A DNA stretch of 26,050 bases from a virus: IMG/VR virus record IMGVR_UViG_3300034760_000007, positions 1-26,050 of that record; one strand, 5' to 3'. Each line of letters begins with the position of its first letter. Position 1 is the stretch's first letter. A model generated the notes under the pieces. It saw only the letters and a program-made list of their open reading frames with translations, did no database searches and had not been told where the DNA came from. A program made the translations under genes and the position numbers. This document shows, piece by piece, positions 1-7,688 of the stretch.

Positions 1-11
1 ACGTTCAACGG

Positions 12-380
12 ATGATCGACAGCCTCACTGAGGTGGTGGCGCACAGTGCCGACCCCACAGCCGAAATCGAGGCGTGGGACCCGGACGGCAACGGCTGGTT
101 CCCGGTCTCGGGCCTCACTTACGGCGCCGGCGGTCCTGTCCGCCTGTATTGCGACTCCGATGACGAGGAAGCCCCGCCGCCCGTGAGCGAGATCTCCGAC
201 GACCGGGAAGCCGCTGAGGCTCTGGCCAAGCACTGGACGGGCTCAGGCCTGAGCAGCGAGGCGGCGGCGGGGTTCGCCCAGGCGCACGCCTCCCTGGCCA
301 TCGCCTCCGCGCTGCAGGACATTGCCACCCATCTCGCCCGGATCGCCGACGAGCAGCAACGAACGGGAGCGCCGGCGTGA
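12..380 (+). CDS. Hypothetical acidic protein (possibly 5'-truncated)
   Basis: I do not recognise a family for this 122-residue protein. The N-terminal half is rich in Asp, Glu and Pro; the last ~60 residues are Ala-rich and predicted helical (AAAGFAQAHASLAIASALQ, HLARIADEQQ). The ATG at 12 is the first start in the window, but the frame is open back to the window edge, so the true start may lie upstream. It ends at 380 and shares a GTGA overlap with the next gene, which supports it as the first visible member of a translationally coupled pre-terminase operon. Function unknown. Confidence 0.6.
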   Translation: MIDSLTEVVAHSADPTAEIEAWDPDGNGWFPVSGLTYGAGGPVRLYCDSDDEEAPPPVSEISDDREAAEALAKHWTGSGLSSEAAAGFAQAHASLAIASALQDIATHLARIADEQQRTGAPA

Positions 381-1015
381 AGGCCACCTTCGACCCCAAC
401 GACAGGCGGTCATCGTCGTTCCCCACCGAGCGCATGCTCGAGGAGGTCCTGGCGGAGATCGAGTCGGCGATCGACGACGTGAGGTTCGGCATCCTCGACC
501 GTTCTGAACCCGATCCCAAGAAGCGCAAGCGGGGCCTGTCGGCCTTCGATTTGGTGCAGCGAACCCGATCAGGGTCCGGTGACGGCTTTCCTCGTTCGTC
601 CGGCGTTGGTGGCGGGGGCCAACGGTCGAGCGACTACAGCATCGTGGAATCAACAGTGGAGCGGCGCCTCGACCACGGTGAGGCGGGCGACCCGGTCAAG
701 GCCTTCTGGGCGATGTGGAACGACCTGATCGAGATGCGTAAGGCGGGACGCTCAGCGGTCCAGAAGCTGGCCGATGCGACACCTCCTGTGGCAGCTCCGG
801 GCGACCCATCCTGTCGCTGCTGCGGCAACCTCGTGGTGTACGCCCTCGAGCGGTGCCGCTGGTGCTACGAGTGGCACCGGACCGAGGGCTCCGATCCGCC
901 AGCCAGCATCCTCCAGGCGCGGCAGGACGGTCGACGAATCACGACCAAGCTCGTGGCTGAGGCCGAGGCCGCTGTGGCCCTGCAAGCCCGCCAGCGAAAG
1001 AAGCGCCGCCGGTGA
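377..1015 (+). CDS. Hypothetical protein with C-terminal zinc knuckle
   Basis: This 212-residue protein starts with GTG inside the GTGA that also holds the previous stop. Residues 1-60 are charged (PTERMLEEVLAEIESAIDD), 60-90 are Gly/Ser-rich and probably flexible, and residues 146-163 carry CRCCG and CRWC, a CxxC/CxxC pair likely to bind one zinc (C146, C149, C160, C163). The C-terminus is basic (ARQRKKRRR), suggesting nucleic-acid binding. It ends with another GTGA overlap with the endonuclease VII-like gene. A DNA-binding role is inferred from the zinc knuckle and basic tail; no specific family is recognised. Confidence 0.7.
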   Translation: MKATFDPNDRRSSSFPTERMLEEVLAEIESAIDDVRFGILDRSEPDPKKRKRGLSAFDLVQRTRSGSGDGFPRSSGVGGGGQRSSDYSIVESTVERRLDHGEAGDPVKAFWAMWNDLIEMRKAGRSAVQKLADATPPVAAPGDPSCRCCGNLVVYALERCRWCYEWHRTEGSDPPASILQARQDGRRITTKLVAEAEAAVALQARQRKKRRR

Positions 1016-1410
1016 AGTCCACCCGCGGACTCCATCCGACCGAGAAGCGGTGCATCTCCTGTGGCGTCGACAAGCCCATGGCGCACTTCGCCAGTCACGG
1101 GTTCGCTGTGGATGGGAAGCAGTCGGTCTGTCGCTGGTGCATGAAGGTGCGCTACTGGCGGGCCCGGGGAATCATCGGCGACTTCCCGACCGAGCCGCCC
1201 AGCGCGTGCGATCTCTGCGGACACGAGACGACGAAACTCAACATGGACCACTGCCACTCGACCATGCACTTCCGCGGGTTCATCTGCCCCACGTGCAACA
1301 CCGGGATCGGCAGCTTGGGCGACACCGCCGCTGCGGTCCGGAAGGCGCTGACCTACCTCGAGGCGGCTGAGGCCCGAATCGGCGCTTACACGGCTGCGGA
1401 TGCCTCGTGA
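1012..1410 (+). CDS. Recombination endonuclease VII-like nuclease
   Basis: This 132-residue protein matches the endonuclease VII family of ββα-metal nucleases, which resolve branched DNA before or during packaging. The core has C66xxC69, then D79-H80-C81-H82, then an RGF segment, then C92xxC95 followed at once by N96. The four cysteines would bind structural zinc, and D79, H80 and N96 correspond to the catalytic D40, H41 and N62 of T4 endonuclease VII. A second CxxC pair (C14/C17 and C40/C43) forms an N-terminal zinc finger, as in many phage relatives. Start is the GTG in the GTGA overlap at 1012. Its place upstream of the terminase fits removal of branches from DNA being packaged. Confidence 0.9.
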   Translation: MKSTRGLHPTEKRCISCGVDKPMAHFASHGFAVDGKQSVCRWCMKVRYWRARGIIGDFPTEPPSACDLCGHETTKLNMDHCHSTMHFRGFICPTCNTGIGSLGDTAAAVRKALTYLEAAEARIGAYTAADAS

Positions 1411-1562
1411 CCTGCACAAGGAGGTTGAGCATCACGGTTTCGGGCGTGGCGGCGTGTACTGTTTCGCTAGTTCTTGGGTGGGAGTGCGCCCGTGACGCCA
1501 GGCGGATGGGCTGGAGTCGAGCGGTGATTCGGTCGGAATCGACAACGCTCCTCCTCTTGTGA
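1407..1562 (+). CDS. Small candidate protein with lipobox-like N-terminus
   Basis: A 51-codon frame fills the only gap in this gene string exactly. GTG at 1407 overlaps the endonuclease VII stop (GTGA), and its own TGA at 1560-1562 overlaps the GTG of the HNH gene (GTGA again). The N-terminus is TCTRRLSITVSGVAAC: two arginines, a short hydrophobic stretch, then VAAC, which fits a lipoprotein signal with Cys17. Hydrophobicity continues to about residue 25, so a simple membrane anchor is the alternative. Codon third positions are less GC-rich than in neighbours, which lowers confidence. If real, it would be a small membrane protein made by coupled translation; function unknown. Confidence 0.4.
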   Translation: MTCTRRLSITVSGVAACTVSLVLGWECARDARRMGWSRAVIRSESTTLLLL

Positions 1563-1900
1563 GCCCACGAGTCGCTCTCCGCCACCCCTGCCCTGTTCCC
1601 GGATGCGGTGAGCTGGTCGAGACCCGAGGCCAGCGTGATGACGGGGCCTGCCCTGCCCACACCCGAGGCACCAGCGCTAAGCGCGGCTACGACCACCGAT
1701 GGGCCAAGACCGCCGCCCGCTTCCTCGCTCACCACCCCTGGTGTGCTCACCCTGGATGTACCGCTCGTGCCACTGTCGCCGACCATGTCCGCCTTCGTCG
1801 CCTGCTCCTCGCTGAGGGAGTGTCCAACCCCGATGCGGATGAGTACCTGCAGCCCTTGTGCAAGCCACACCACGACGTCAAGACGGGACGCGGGGCGTGA
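1559..1900 (+). CDS. HNH endonuclease
   Basis: This 113-residue protein has the HNH layout of nucleases encoded beside phage terminases. An N-terminal Cys cluster (C11, C16, C31) is followed by RGYDHRWAK, then C62xxxxC67, the VADH pair (D75, H76), and LQPLCKPHHDVKT with C101, H104 and H105. H76 and H105 are the likely catalytic/metal residues. HNH proteins next to terminases are known in other phages to act with TerL in packaging-site cleavage; that role here is inferred from position. GTG start at 1559 lies in a GTGA overlap, and the stop overlaps the next gene the same way. Confidence 0.88.
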   Translation: MSPRVALRHPCPVPGCGELVETRGQRDDGACPAHTRGTSAKRGYDHRWAKTAARFLAHHPWCAHPGCTARATVADHVRLRRLLLAEGVSNPDADEYLQPLCKPHHDVKTGRGA

Positions 1901-2148
1901 CCGACCGAGCGCCCATCGTCAAGGTCGGAGCGGCCGACCGTCTCGCTGACGGGCGGTGGGTTGTTCAGGGTTGGCACTTCGGCGTGGTCCCATGCTCGGT
2001 CGAGAGTTATCGCCATCCAGATATTGGGTGGCACACCATCGGCGGGTGGAGCCTCGACGACCTGGTCGCCCTTTCCGCTCAAGAGATGGAGTTAGCGAGG
2101 CTGACCACCACGCAGAGTGGGGGTGGGGTACCACCGGTGCAGCCCTGA
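1897..2148 (+). CDS. Hypothetical protein
   Basis: This 83-residue protein has no recognised family. I chose the GTG at 1897 because it forms the same GTGA overlap with the HNH stop as its upstream neighbours; a longer version from ATG 1858 would lie deep inside the HNH gene. It is rich in Trp and Gly in the middle (GRWVVQGWHFGVV, GWHTIGGW) and has a short acidic helix (SLDDLVALSAQEMEL). It is the last gene before the terminase block, with a 67-bp gap to terS. Confidence 0.65.
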   Translation: MTDRAPIVKVGAADRLADGRWVVQGWHFGVVPCSVESYRHPDIGWHTIGGWSLDDLVALSAQEMELARLTTTQSGGGVPPVQP

Positions 2149-2215
2149 GGCTGCGATACCCCCGTTAGCGCCGCGCACACGACCGCAGGATGAGCACTCT
2201 GAGGGGTGAATTGGC

Positions 2216-2728
2216 ATGGCACGACCCGGGCCCCTCCCCAAACCGCCGGCGCTGAAGCTCCTCGAGGGCAACCCCGGCCACCGTCCGATCCCCGACGCCC
2301 CGAAGCCGCCGCCGGTCGCCCCCCGCCAGCCGTCATGGGTCAAGCACCTCCCCGGTGCCGACGTCGCCGACGTGCGAAAAGCCGCTGCGGACGAGTGGAA
2401 GCGGGTCGTTCCCGTCCTCGACCACCTCGGCCTGCTCTCGACCATCGACGCAGCCCTGCTCACCGACTACTGCCTGTGCTGGGCCCGCCTGGTGCAGTGC
2501 GAACGGGCGCTTTCCACCGAGGGCCTGGTCGTCGAGGTCGACGTGACGAACAAGGACGGCGCCGTCGTCGGCTCCCGCCTCGCCCGCAATCCGCATTCGG
2601 TCACAGCCAAGGAGTACCGCTCGGCGCTGAAGAGCTACGTCGGTGAGCTCGGCCTCGGCCCGTCGAGTCGCGGCCGGCTGAACACCGGAGGCGCCGACAA
2701 TGCCGACGACGGCGACCTGCTCGACTAA
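2216..2728 (+). CDS. terS: Terminase small subunit, P27 family
   Basis: This 170-residue protein recognises viral DNA and loads the large subunit for packaging. The N-terminal signature LKLLEGNPGHRPI is typical of the P27/phiC31-type small terminase family. The middle (residues ~60-140) is a helical region ending in NPHSVTAKEYRSALKSYVGELGL, also characteristic of the family. Start ATG 2216 is preceded by a good Shine-Dalgarno (gaggggtga at 2201-2209). The reading frame overlaps the terL start by 29 bp, so the two subunits are translationally linked. Length is normal for the family. Confidence 0.93.
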   Translation: MARPGPLPKPPALKLLEGNPGHRPIPDAPKPPPVAPRQPSWVKHLPGADVADVRKAAADEWKRVVPVLDHLGLLSTIDAALLTDYCLCWARLVQCERALSTEGLVVEVDVTNKDGAVVGSRLARNPHSVTAKEYRSALKSYVGELGLGPSSRGRLNTGGADNADDGDLLD

Positions 2729-4307
2729 ACCGCTTCTCCAGACACCCCCTCCCAGCAAGGTTCCCGGCGCGTGGTTTGACCAAGCAGAGGTCGACCGGGT
2801 CGTCCAGTTCTTCGGTCGCCTCAAGCACGTGAAAGGCCAATGGCGCGGAGTCAGCTTCGCCCTCCTGGCCTGGCAGATCGAGTTCCTGATCGCTCCAGTC
2901 TTTGGGTGGAAGCACCCGGACGGGAATCGGATCGTCCGCACCGCCTGGTGGGAGTTCCCCCGCAAGCAGGGCAAGTCGACGCTCGCCTCTGGTTGCGCCC
3001 TGTACCTGTTCGCCGCCGATCGGGAGCCGGCCGCCGAGGTCTACGCCGCCGCCGGCGACAAGGACCAGGCCCGCATCGTCTTCGACGTGTCGAAGGACAT
3101 GGCCGAGGGCTTCATCGGGCTCCGCAAGAAGATCAGGGCCCTGCGCAACGTCCTGCTCTACCCGAGCACCGGCTCGCTGTTCCGGGTGCTCTCCTCCGAC
3201 GCCAGCCTCAAGCACGGTCTGAACGTCTCGGGCGCCGTCATCGACGAGGTCCATGTCCACAAGAACCGGGACCTGATCGACACGATCGAGACCGGCACCG
3301 GCTCCCGGAACCAGCCCCTCGTCATCTTCCTCACCACCGCTGATGAGGGCGACGACTCCAGCATCTACAACGAGAAGCGGGAGTACGTCGAGAAGCTCGC
3401 TGCCGGCATCGTTGTCGACCCCACGTTCTACGGCGTCGTCTTCGCCGCCACCCCTGCCGACGACCCCTTCGCCGAGAGCACCTGGGAGAAGGCCAACCCC
3501 GGCATCGACGTCACCGTCAAGCGGGAGTATCTCCGCAAGGAGGCGGCCAAGGCCGAGGCCACTCCTGGATACCTGAACACCTTCCTCCGCCTGCATCTGG
3601 GCATCCGCACCCGCCAGCAGACACGATGGCTCGACCTGGCCCGCTGGGACGCCTCCGCCGGACTCCTGCTACCTGACACCCTGGCTGGCCGGGACTGCTG
3701 GGGTGGCCTCGACCTCTCGGCCACCACCGACCTGACCGCCTTCGTGCTGGTGTTCCCCGATGACGCCCACGAGAGCCTCCAGGTGCTCTCCCACTTCTGG
3801 CTCCCAGAGGACGACCTCGCCTCCCGCATCAAGCGGGACAAGGTCCCGTATGACCGATGGCGAGCCGAAGGGTTCCTGACCCTCACCCCCGGCAACGTGG
3901 TCGACTACGACGTGGTCCGAGAGCACATCCTCTCCGCCGCCAAGCTCTTCAAGCTGCGCCGGCTCTCCTATGACCGTATGTTCGCCGGCCAGCTCGCCGT
4001 CGAGCTCGAGCTGGCCGGTATCGAAACCGCCCAGATCGCACAGACCTACGTCGGCCTGTCCCCCGGCTCCAAGGAGCTCGAGCGCCTGGTCCTGCAGGCC
4101 AAGCTCATCCACGGCGGGCACCCCATCCTGCGATGGAACGCCGACTGCGTCGAGGTCATGCGCGACGAGAACGACAACATCCGCCCGGTGAAGCCCAACC
4201 GCCAGTCGTCCACCAAGCGCATCGACGGCATCCCCGCCCTCGTGATGGCGCTGGACGGCTGGATACGCCGACCGAAGGCCAGGGCTAAGCGGGTCGCCTT
4301 CATGTGA
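2700..4307 (+). CDS. terL: Terminase large subunit
   Basis: This 535-residue protein is the packaging motor and headful or site nuclease. The ATPase domain has a Walker A-like FPRKQGKST (residues 86-94), a Walker B GAVIDE (178-183, catalytic E183) and a coupling motif VIFLTTA (208-214). The RNase H-like nuclease domain has acidic residues at GGLDLS (D338), LSYDR (D425) and KRIDGIPALVMALD (D509, D519). This order matches the TerL family common in siphophages, and length is normal. The ATG at 2700 lies inside the terS end; a GTG or ATG further in would cut the N-terminal arm. All catalytic positions are intact. Confidence 0.96.
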   Translation: MPTTATCSTKPLLQTPPPSKVPGAWFDQAEVDRVVQFFGRLKHVKGQWRGVSFALLAWQIEFLIAPVFGWKHPDGNRIVRTAWWEFPRKQGKSTLASGCALYLFAADREPAAEVYAAAGDKDQARIVFDVSKDMAEGFIGLRKKIRALRNVLLYPSTGSLFRVLSSDASLKHGLNVSGAVIDEVHVHKNRDLIDTIETGTGSRNQPLVIFLTTADEGDDSSIYNEKREYVEKLAAGIVVDPTFYGVVFAATPADDPFAESTWEKANPGIDVTVKREYLRKEAAKAEATPGYLNTFLRLHLGIRTRQQTRWLDLARWDASAGLLLPDTLAGRDCWGGLDLSATTDLTAFVLVFPDDAHESLQVLSHFWLPEDDLASRIKRDKVPYDRWRAEGFLTLTPGNVVDYDVVREHILSAAKLFKLRRLSYDRMFAGQLAVELELAGIETAQIAQTYVGLSPGSKELERLVLQAKLIHGGHPILRWNADCVEVMRDENDNIRPVKPNRQSSTKRIDGIPALVMALDGWIRRPKARAKRVAFM

Positions 4308-4325
4308 GAGAAGCAGAGGTGAGGC

Positions 4326-5735
4326 GTGCCCCAAGACTCGGAAGCACTCACCCCGACATGGTGGGTCAAACGCCTCGACAAGGCCAGGCGAGAGCGCAAC
4401 AAGCGGCTCAAGACCTATGACAAGTACTACCGGGGCGACCACCCCCTGCTGTTCGCCACCGAGAAGTTCCTCGAGGCATTCGGCGGCCTGTTCGGTGAGT
4501 TTGCGGACAACTGGTGCGACCTCGTCGTGGACGCGGTCGAGGAGCGCCTGAACGTCGAAGGGTTCCGCTATCGGGCCCCGGGACAGAGGCGCAGCCGCCG
4601 GGAGAACAACGACAACGACGCGTGGGGCATCTGGCAGGCCAACAACCTCGACTCCGAGAGCCAGATGGCCCACACCGAGGCCATTCTCAAGGAGGAGGCG
4701 TACACCCTCACCTGGTACGGCGACGACGGAGAGCCGGTCATCACCGTCGAGGACCCTATCCAGGTCATCGTCGAATGCGAGCCGGGCAACCGCCGCCGCC
4801 GCGCCGCTGCCCTGAAGGTGTGGCAGGACGACTGGACGTCGACCGAGATGGCGACGCTCTACCTGCCCGACAAGCTCTACAAGTTCCAACGACGCAGCGC
4901 CGCCGGCGGTTTCAGTGCCGGCGGCGCATGGGAGCCTCGCAAGGGAACCGACTTCGAGGTCGACAACCCGCTCGGAGTGGTGCCGGTCGTCCCCCTGGTG
5001 AACCGGCCCCGCCTCCTGGTCGCCGGCCAGTCCGAGATCGTCAAGGTGATCCCGATCCAGGACGCGGTCAACAAGCTGGTCACCGACATGATCGTCTCCT
5101 CCGAGTACGGCGCCTACCGCCAGCGCTGGGCGACGGGCATGGACATCCCCGTTGACCCGGTAACCAACCAGCCCATCGAGGACCTGAAGTCGGCGGCGAG
5201 CCGGCTGTGGCGGGCCGAGGACGAGAACACCAAGTTCGGCGAGTTCGAAGCCACCGACCTGCGCAACTTCGTGGTCGCGATCGAGATGCTCGTCCAGCAC
5301 ATCGCCAGCCAGACCCGCACCCCGCCGCACTACTTCTACCTCAAGGGCGAGTTTCCCTCCGGCGAGTCCATCAAGAGCGCGGAGACCGGCCTCGTCGCCA
5401 AGGCCCGCCGCAAGACCCGCTCTTTCGGTGAGGGCTGGGAAGAGACCATGCGCCTGGCCTTCAAGGTCAAGGGCGACCCCCGGGCCAACGTCACCGACGG
5501 CGAGACCATTTGGGCCGACCTCGAATCCCGCTCCGAGTCTGAACACGCCGACGCTCAGGTCAAGAAGAAGGACTTAGGCGTTCCGTGGGAGCAGAGCATG
5601 GAAGACCTCGGCTACAGCCCCCAGCAGATCGAACGCATGAAGGCGATGCGGACCGAGGACGCAGCGTTGGGGCTCACGCCCCGCCCCGAAGTACCGCCGA
5701 CAGGCACCCCGTCAGCCGACACGGCAGACGAGTAA
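4326..5735 (+). CDS. Portal protein, SPP1 gp6-like
   Basis: This 469-residue protein should form the 12-subunit ring at the capsid vertex through which DNA enters and leaves. The N-terminal WVKRLDKARRERNKRLKTYD and DNWCDLVVDAVEERLNVEGF segments, the following mixed α/β wing, and the LVARPSFL-free helical C-terminal half (MLVQHIASQTRTPPHYF, ESIKSAETGLVAKARRK) are typical of actinophage gp6-type portals. GTG at 4326 has an upstream purine-rich site (agaggtgagg). It sits directly after terL with an 18-bp gap, in the canonical order. No maturation protease or MuF-type gene lies between it and the scaffold. Confidence 0.93.
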   Translation: MPQDSEALTPTWWVKRLDKARRERNKRLKTYDKYYRGDHPLLFATEKFLEAFGGLFGEFADNWCDLVVDAVEERLNVEGFRYRAPGQRRSRRENNDNDAWGIWQANNLDSESQMAHTEAILKEEAYTLTWYGDDGEPVITVEDPIQVIVECEPGNRRRRAAALKVWQDDWTSTEMATLYLPDKLYKFQRRSAAGGFSAGGAWEPRKGTDFEVDNPLGVVPVVPLVNRPRLLVAGQSEIVKVIPIQDAVNKLVTDMIVSSEYGAYRQRWATGMDIPVDPVTNQPIEDLKSAASRLWRAEDENTKFGEFEATDLRNFVVAIEMLVQHIASQTRTPPHYFYLKGEFPSGESIKSAETGLVAKARRKTRSFGEGWEETMRLAFKVKGDPRANVTDGETIWADLESRSESEHADAQVKKKDLGVPWEQSMEDLGYSPQQIERMKAMRTEDAALGLTPRPEVPPTGTPSADTADE

Positions 5736-5753
5736 CTCCCAAAGGAGGGCGAC

Positions 5754-6314
5754 ATGCCCGACGAGCCCACTCCCACCCCCGACTCCGCAGAGCCGGACCC
5801 GACGCCTACCCCGCCCGCTGAGGACGAGGCAGCGAAGTGGAAGGCGCTAGCCCGCAAGCACGAGAAGGAAGCCAAGCGCCTCCAGGGCCTCGAGTCCGAC
5901 ATGGAGAAGCTCCGTGAGGCGTCACAGACCGAGCAGGAGAAGGCGCTAGCCGACGCCCGCAAGGAAGCCGCTTCCACCGCCACGACGGAGGCGACAACCA
6001 AGGCCAACCGCCGCGTCCTCACTGCTGAGATCAAGGCCGCCGCCGGCACGAAGCTGGCTGACCCGGCCGACGCCGTCCGGCTTCTCGACCTGGACTCCTT
6101 CGACATCGACGACGACGGCGAGGTCGACCAGAAGGCCATCACCGCCGCCATCCAAGACCTGCTGAAGACCAAGCCCTATTTGGCGGCCAATGGGAAGCTC
6201 CCGACGCCCTCCGCTGACGGCGGCCCCCGCAGAGGAACCGACTCGGCCGAGAACGTCAGTCCCGGCATCGGTCGTCTCCGGCACGCCTACAGCACAACGA
6301 GCAAGAAGACCTAG
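5754..6314 (+). CDS. Scaffolding protein
   Basis: This 186-residue protein lies between portal and major capsid genes, where the internal scaffold of procapsids is encoded. Residues 1-25 are Pro/Asp/Glu-rich and probably disordered. Residues ~26-70 (AAKWKALARKHEKEAKRLQ, LESDMEKLREASQTEQEKA) form a strongly predicted coiled coil. An acidic segment (DLDSFDIDDDGEVDQKAI) precedes a C-terminus ending in basic residues that may touch the capsid. Acidic-helical character and gene order fit the scaffolds of many actinophages. There is no serine-protease motif, so no capsid-cleaving activity is evident. The ribosome site aaaggagg just upstream is strong. Confidence 0.85.
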   Translation: MPDEPTPTPDSAEPDPTPTPPAEDEAAKWKALARKHEKEAKRLQGLESDMEKLREASQTEQEKALADARKEAASTATTEATTKANRRVLTAEIKAAAGTKLADPADAVRLLDLDSFDIDDDGEVDQKAITAAIQDLLKTKPYLAANGKLPTPSADGGPRRGTDSAENVSPGIGRLRHAYSTTSKKT

Positions 6315-6319
6315 TACCT

Positions 6320-6337
6320 GCCCGCCACTCGACGGGC
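6320..6337 (+). other. Small hairpin before the capsid gene
   Basis: GCCCG (6320-6324) can pair with CGGGC (6333-6337) around an 8-base loop, in the short gap before the capsid gene and just ahead of its ribosome site (aaggag, 6345-6350). No T-run follows, so it is not a typical terminator. With only five pairs in GC-rich DNA it may be chance; if real, it could protect the capsid mRNA 5' end. Confidence 0.25.
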
Positions 6338-6357
6338 TGACCACAAGGAGAAACCCA

Positions 6358-7428
6358 GTGTTCCAGTCCCTGCAGTGGCTCGCTATGGCGGCGCTCGTCG
6401 TCCTTGTTGCCTACCTGTTCGCCACCAAGCTCGACCACAGCGCCGCCGGCGGCCTGTGGGCCCGCCTCACCTACCACCAGCTCGCCCCCGAGCGGGGCGC
6501 ACTGACCCTCGTCGAGGCGGCCAAGCTCTCGCAGAATGACCTTCAGCGCGGGGTCATCGAGACCTTCGTCATCGAGAGCGCCGTGCTCGACCGCCTGCCG
6601 CTGATGCCCATCGAGGGCAACGCCTACGCCTACAACGAGGAGGCGACTCTCCCTGGCGTGGAGTTCCGAGCCGTCAACGCCGCCTATGCCGAGTCGACCG
6701 GCACGGTCAACCCCAAGACGGAGTCGCTGGTCATCCTCGGTGGTGACGCCGACGTCGACCGGTTCATCGTCCAGACCCGCGGCAACCTGAACGACCAGCG
6801 CGCCACTCAGACCCGCATGAAGGTCAAGGCGGCCGTCTACAAGTTCCAGGACGCCTTCGTCAACGGCGACACCGCCGTCGACGCCAACAGCTTCGACGGT
6901 CTGAAGAAGCGCCTCACCGGCGCCCAGGTCATCTCGGCCGCGACAAACGGCCTCGGCCCGGTCGCCGGCGGCCACGACTTCTTCGACGCCCTCGACGCCC
7001 TGATCGCCGCCGTACCAGGCGGTCCGGACGCCCTGTACTCCAACTCCGGCATCCGGGCCAAGATCCGGTCCTCGGCCCGGCGCCTCGGCGGTTGGGACAA
7101 CTACACCGAGATCGAGACCGGAAAGGCCATCGAGCGGTACAACGGCATCCCCCTGCTCGACATCGGCACGAAGGCTGACGGCACCGCCATCATCCCCCAG
7201 ACCGAGACGCAGGGCTCGTCCTCCGTCGCCTCATCCATCTACGCGGTGCGGTTCGGCCAGGACGAGACCGACCAGGCGGTCACCGGCCTCGACAACGGCG
7301 GCATCGACGTCCGGGACCTCGGCGAGATCGACGCCAAGCCGGTCTACCGGACCCGCATCGAGTTCTACTGCGGCCTCGCCGTGTTCGGCCGGGGCGCCGC
7401 CCGCCTCACCGGAGTCCTCGCCGCCTGA
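6358..7428 (+). CDS. Major capsid protein, HK97 fold, with N-terminal hydrophobic segment
   Basis: This 356-residue protein is the main shell subunit. From about residue 48 (ALTLVEAAKLSQND, RGVIETFVIESAVLDRLP, YAYNEEATLPGVEF) it matches the HK97-fold capsid proteins of actinophages, and NDQRATQTRMKVKA and DALDALIAAVPG are consistent with the later part. I chose GTG 6358 because aaggag lies 7 bases upstream; the same frame is open further back into the scaffold gene but without such a site. Oddly, residues 5-23 (LQWLAMAALVVLVAYLFAT) form a membrane-like helix before the normal family start. There is no later standard start, so this extension appears genuinely encoded. No protease gene is present to remove it. 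Confidence 0.93.
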   Translation: MFQSLQWLAMAALVVLVAYLFATKLDHSAAGGLWARLTYHQLAPERGALTLVEAAKLSQNDLQRGVIETFVIESAVLDRLPLMPIEGNAYAYNEEATLPGVEFRAVNAAYAESTGTVNPKTESLVILGGDADVDRFIVQTRGNLNDQRATQTRMKVKAAVYKFQDAFVNGDTAVDANSFDGLKKRLTGAQVISAATNGLGPVAGGHDFFDALDALIAAVPGGPDALYSNSGIRAKIRSSARRLGGWDNYTEIETGKAIERYNGIPLLDIGTKADGTAIIPQTETQGSSSVASSIYAVRFGQDETDQAVTGLDNGGIDVRDLGEIDAKPVYRTRIEFYCGLAVFGRGAARLTGVLAA

Positions 7429-7688
7429 TGCTGTGCCGGGCGTGTGGGTCTGAGTGGTGGATCGAGGAGCGGGTCATGCGGCCAGCGGCCGCCCCCTCTG
7501 TCGATCCGCACCTCATGACCCCCGCCAAGGAGATCCAGTTCCGCCTTCGCTGCGCCGACTGTGGCGCAGCACCCATCACCAAGGAGACAGATGGCCCCCA
7601 ACCTGCCCACCAAGTCCGCCTCGACCGCAAGCGACAAGGCCAACGCCCAGCTCGATCACAGCCAGGGCGGGACCACGACCAGGGATGA
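7428..7688 (+). CDS. Small zinc-ribbon protein
   Basis: This 86-residue frame starts at an ATG overlapping the capsid stop by one base (TGATG). It carries CRAC near the N-terminus (C3, C6) and CADC about 40 residues later (C43, C46), a plausible zinc ribbon. The last ~33 codons overlap the next gene in another frame by 98 bp and read as Arg/Gln-rich sequence typical of out-of-frame translation, so the functional part is probably the first ~54 residues. Role unknown; the position beside the capsid gene does not define it. Confidence 0.55.
   Translation: MLCRACGSEWWIEERVMRPAAAPSVDPHLMTPAKEIQFRLRCADCGAAPITKETDGPQPAHQVRLDRKRQGQRPARSQPGRDHDQG

Noticed and set aside
774-1370. Forward frame of 198 codons across the zinc-knuckle and endonuclease VII genes
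   Set aside because: It is Arg/Pro/His-rich and runs across two genes with clear motifs in other frames.
3669-5546. Long minus-strand open frame of 625 codons opposite terL and portal
   Set aside because: It is opposite well-identified genes, has the Val/Gly/Leu-rich composition of an antisense frame in GC-rich DNA, and shows no motif or ribosome site.
6190-6357. Upstream extension of the capsid frame from ATG 6190
   Set aside because: It lies inside the scaffold gene, has no ribosome site and reads as Pro/Arg/Ser-rich out-of-frame sequence; GTG 6358 has aaggag at ideal spacing.
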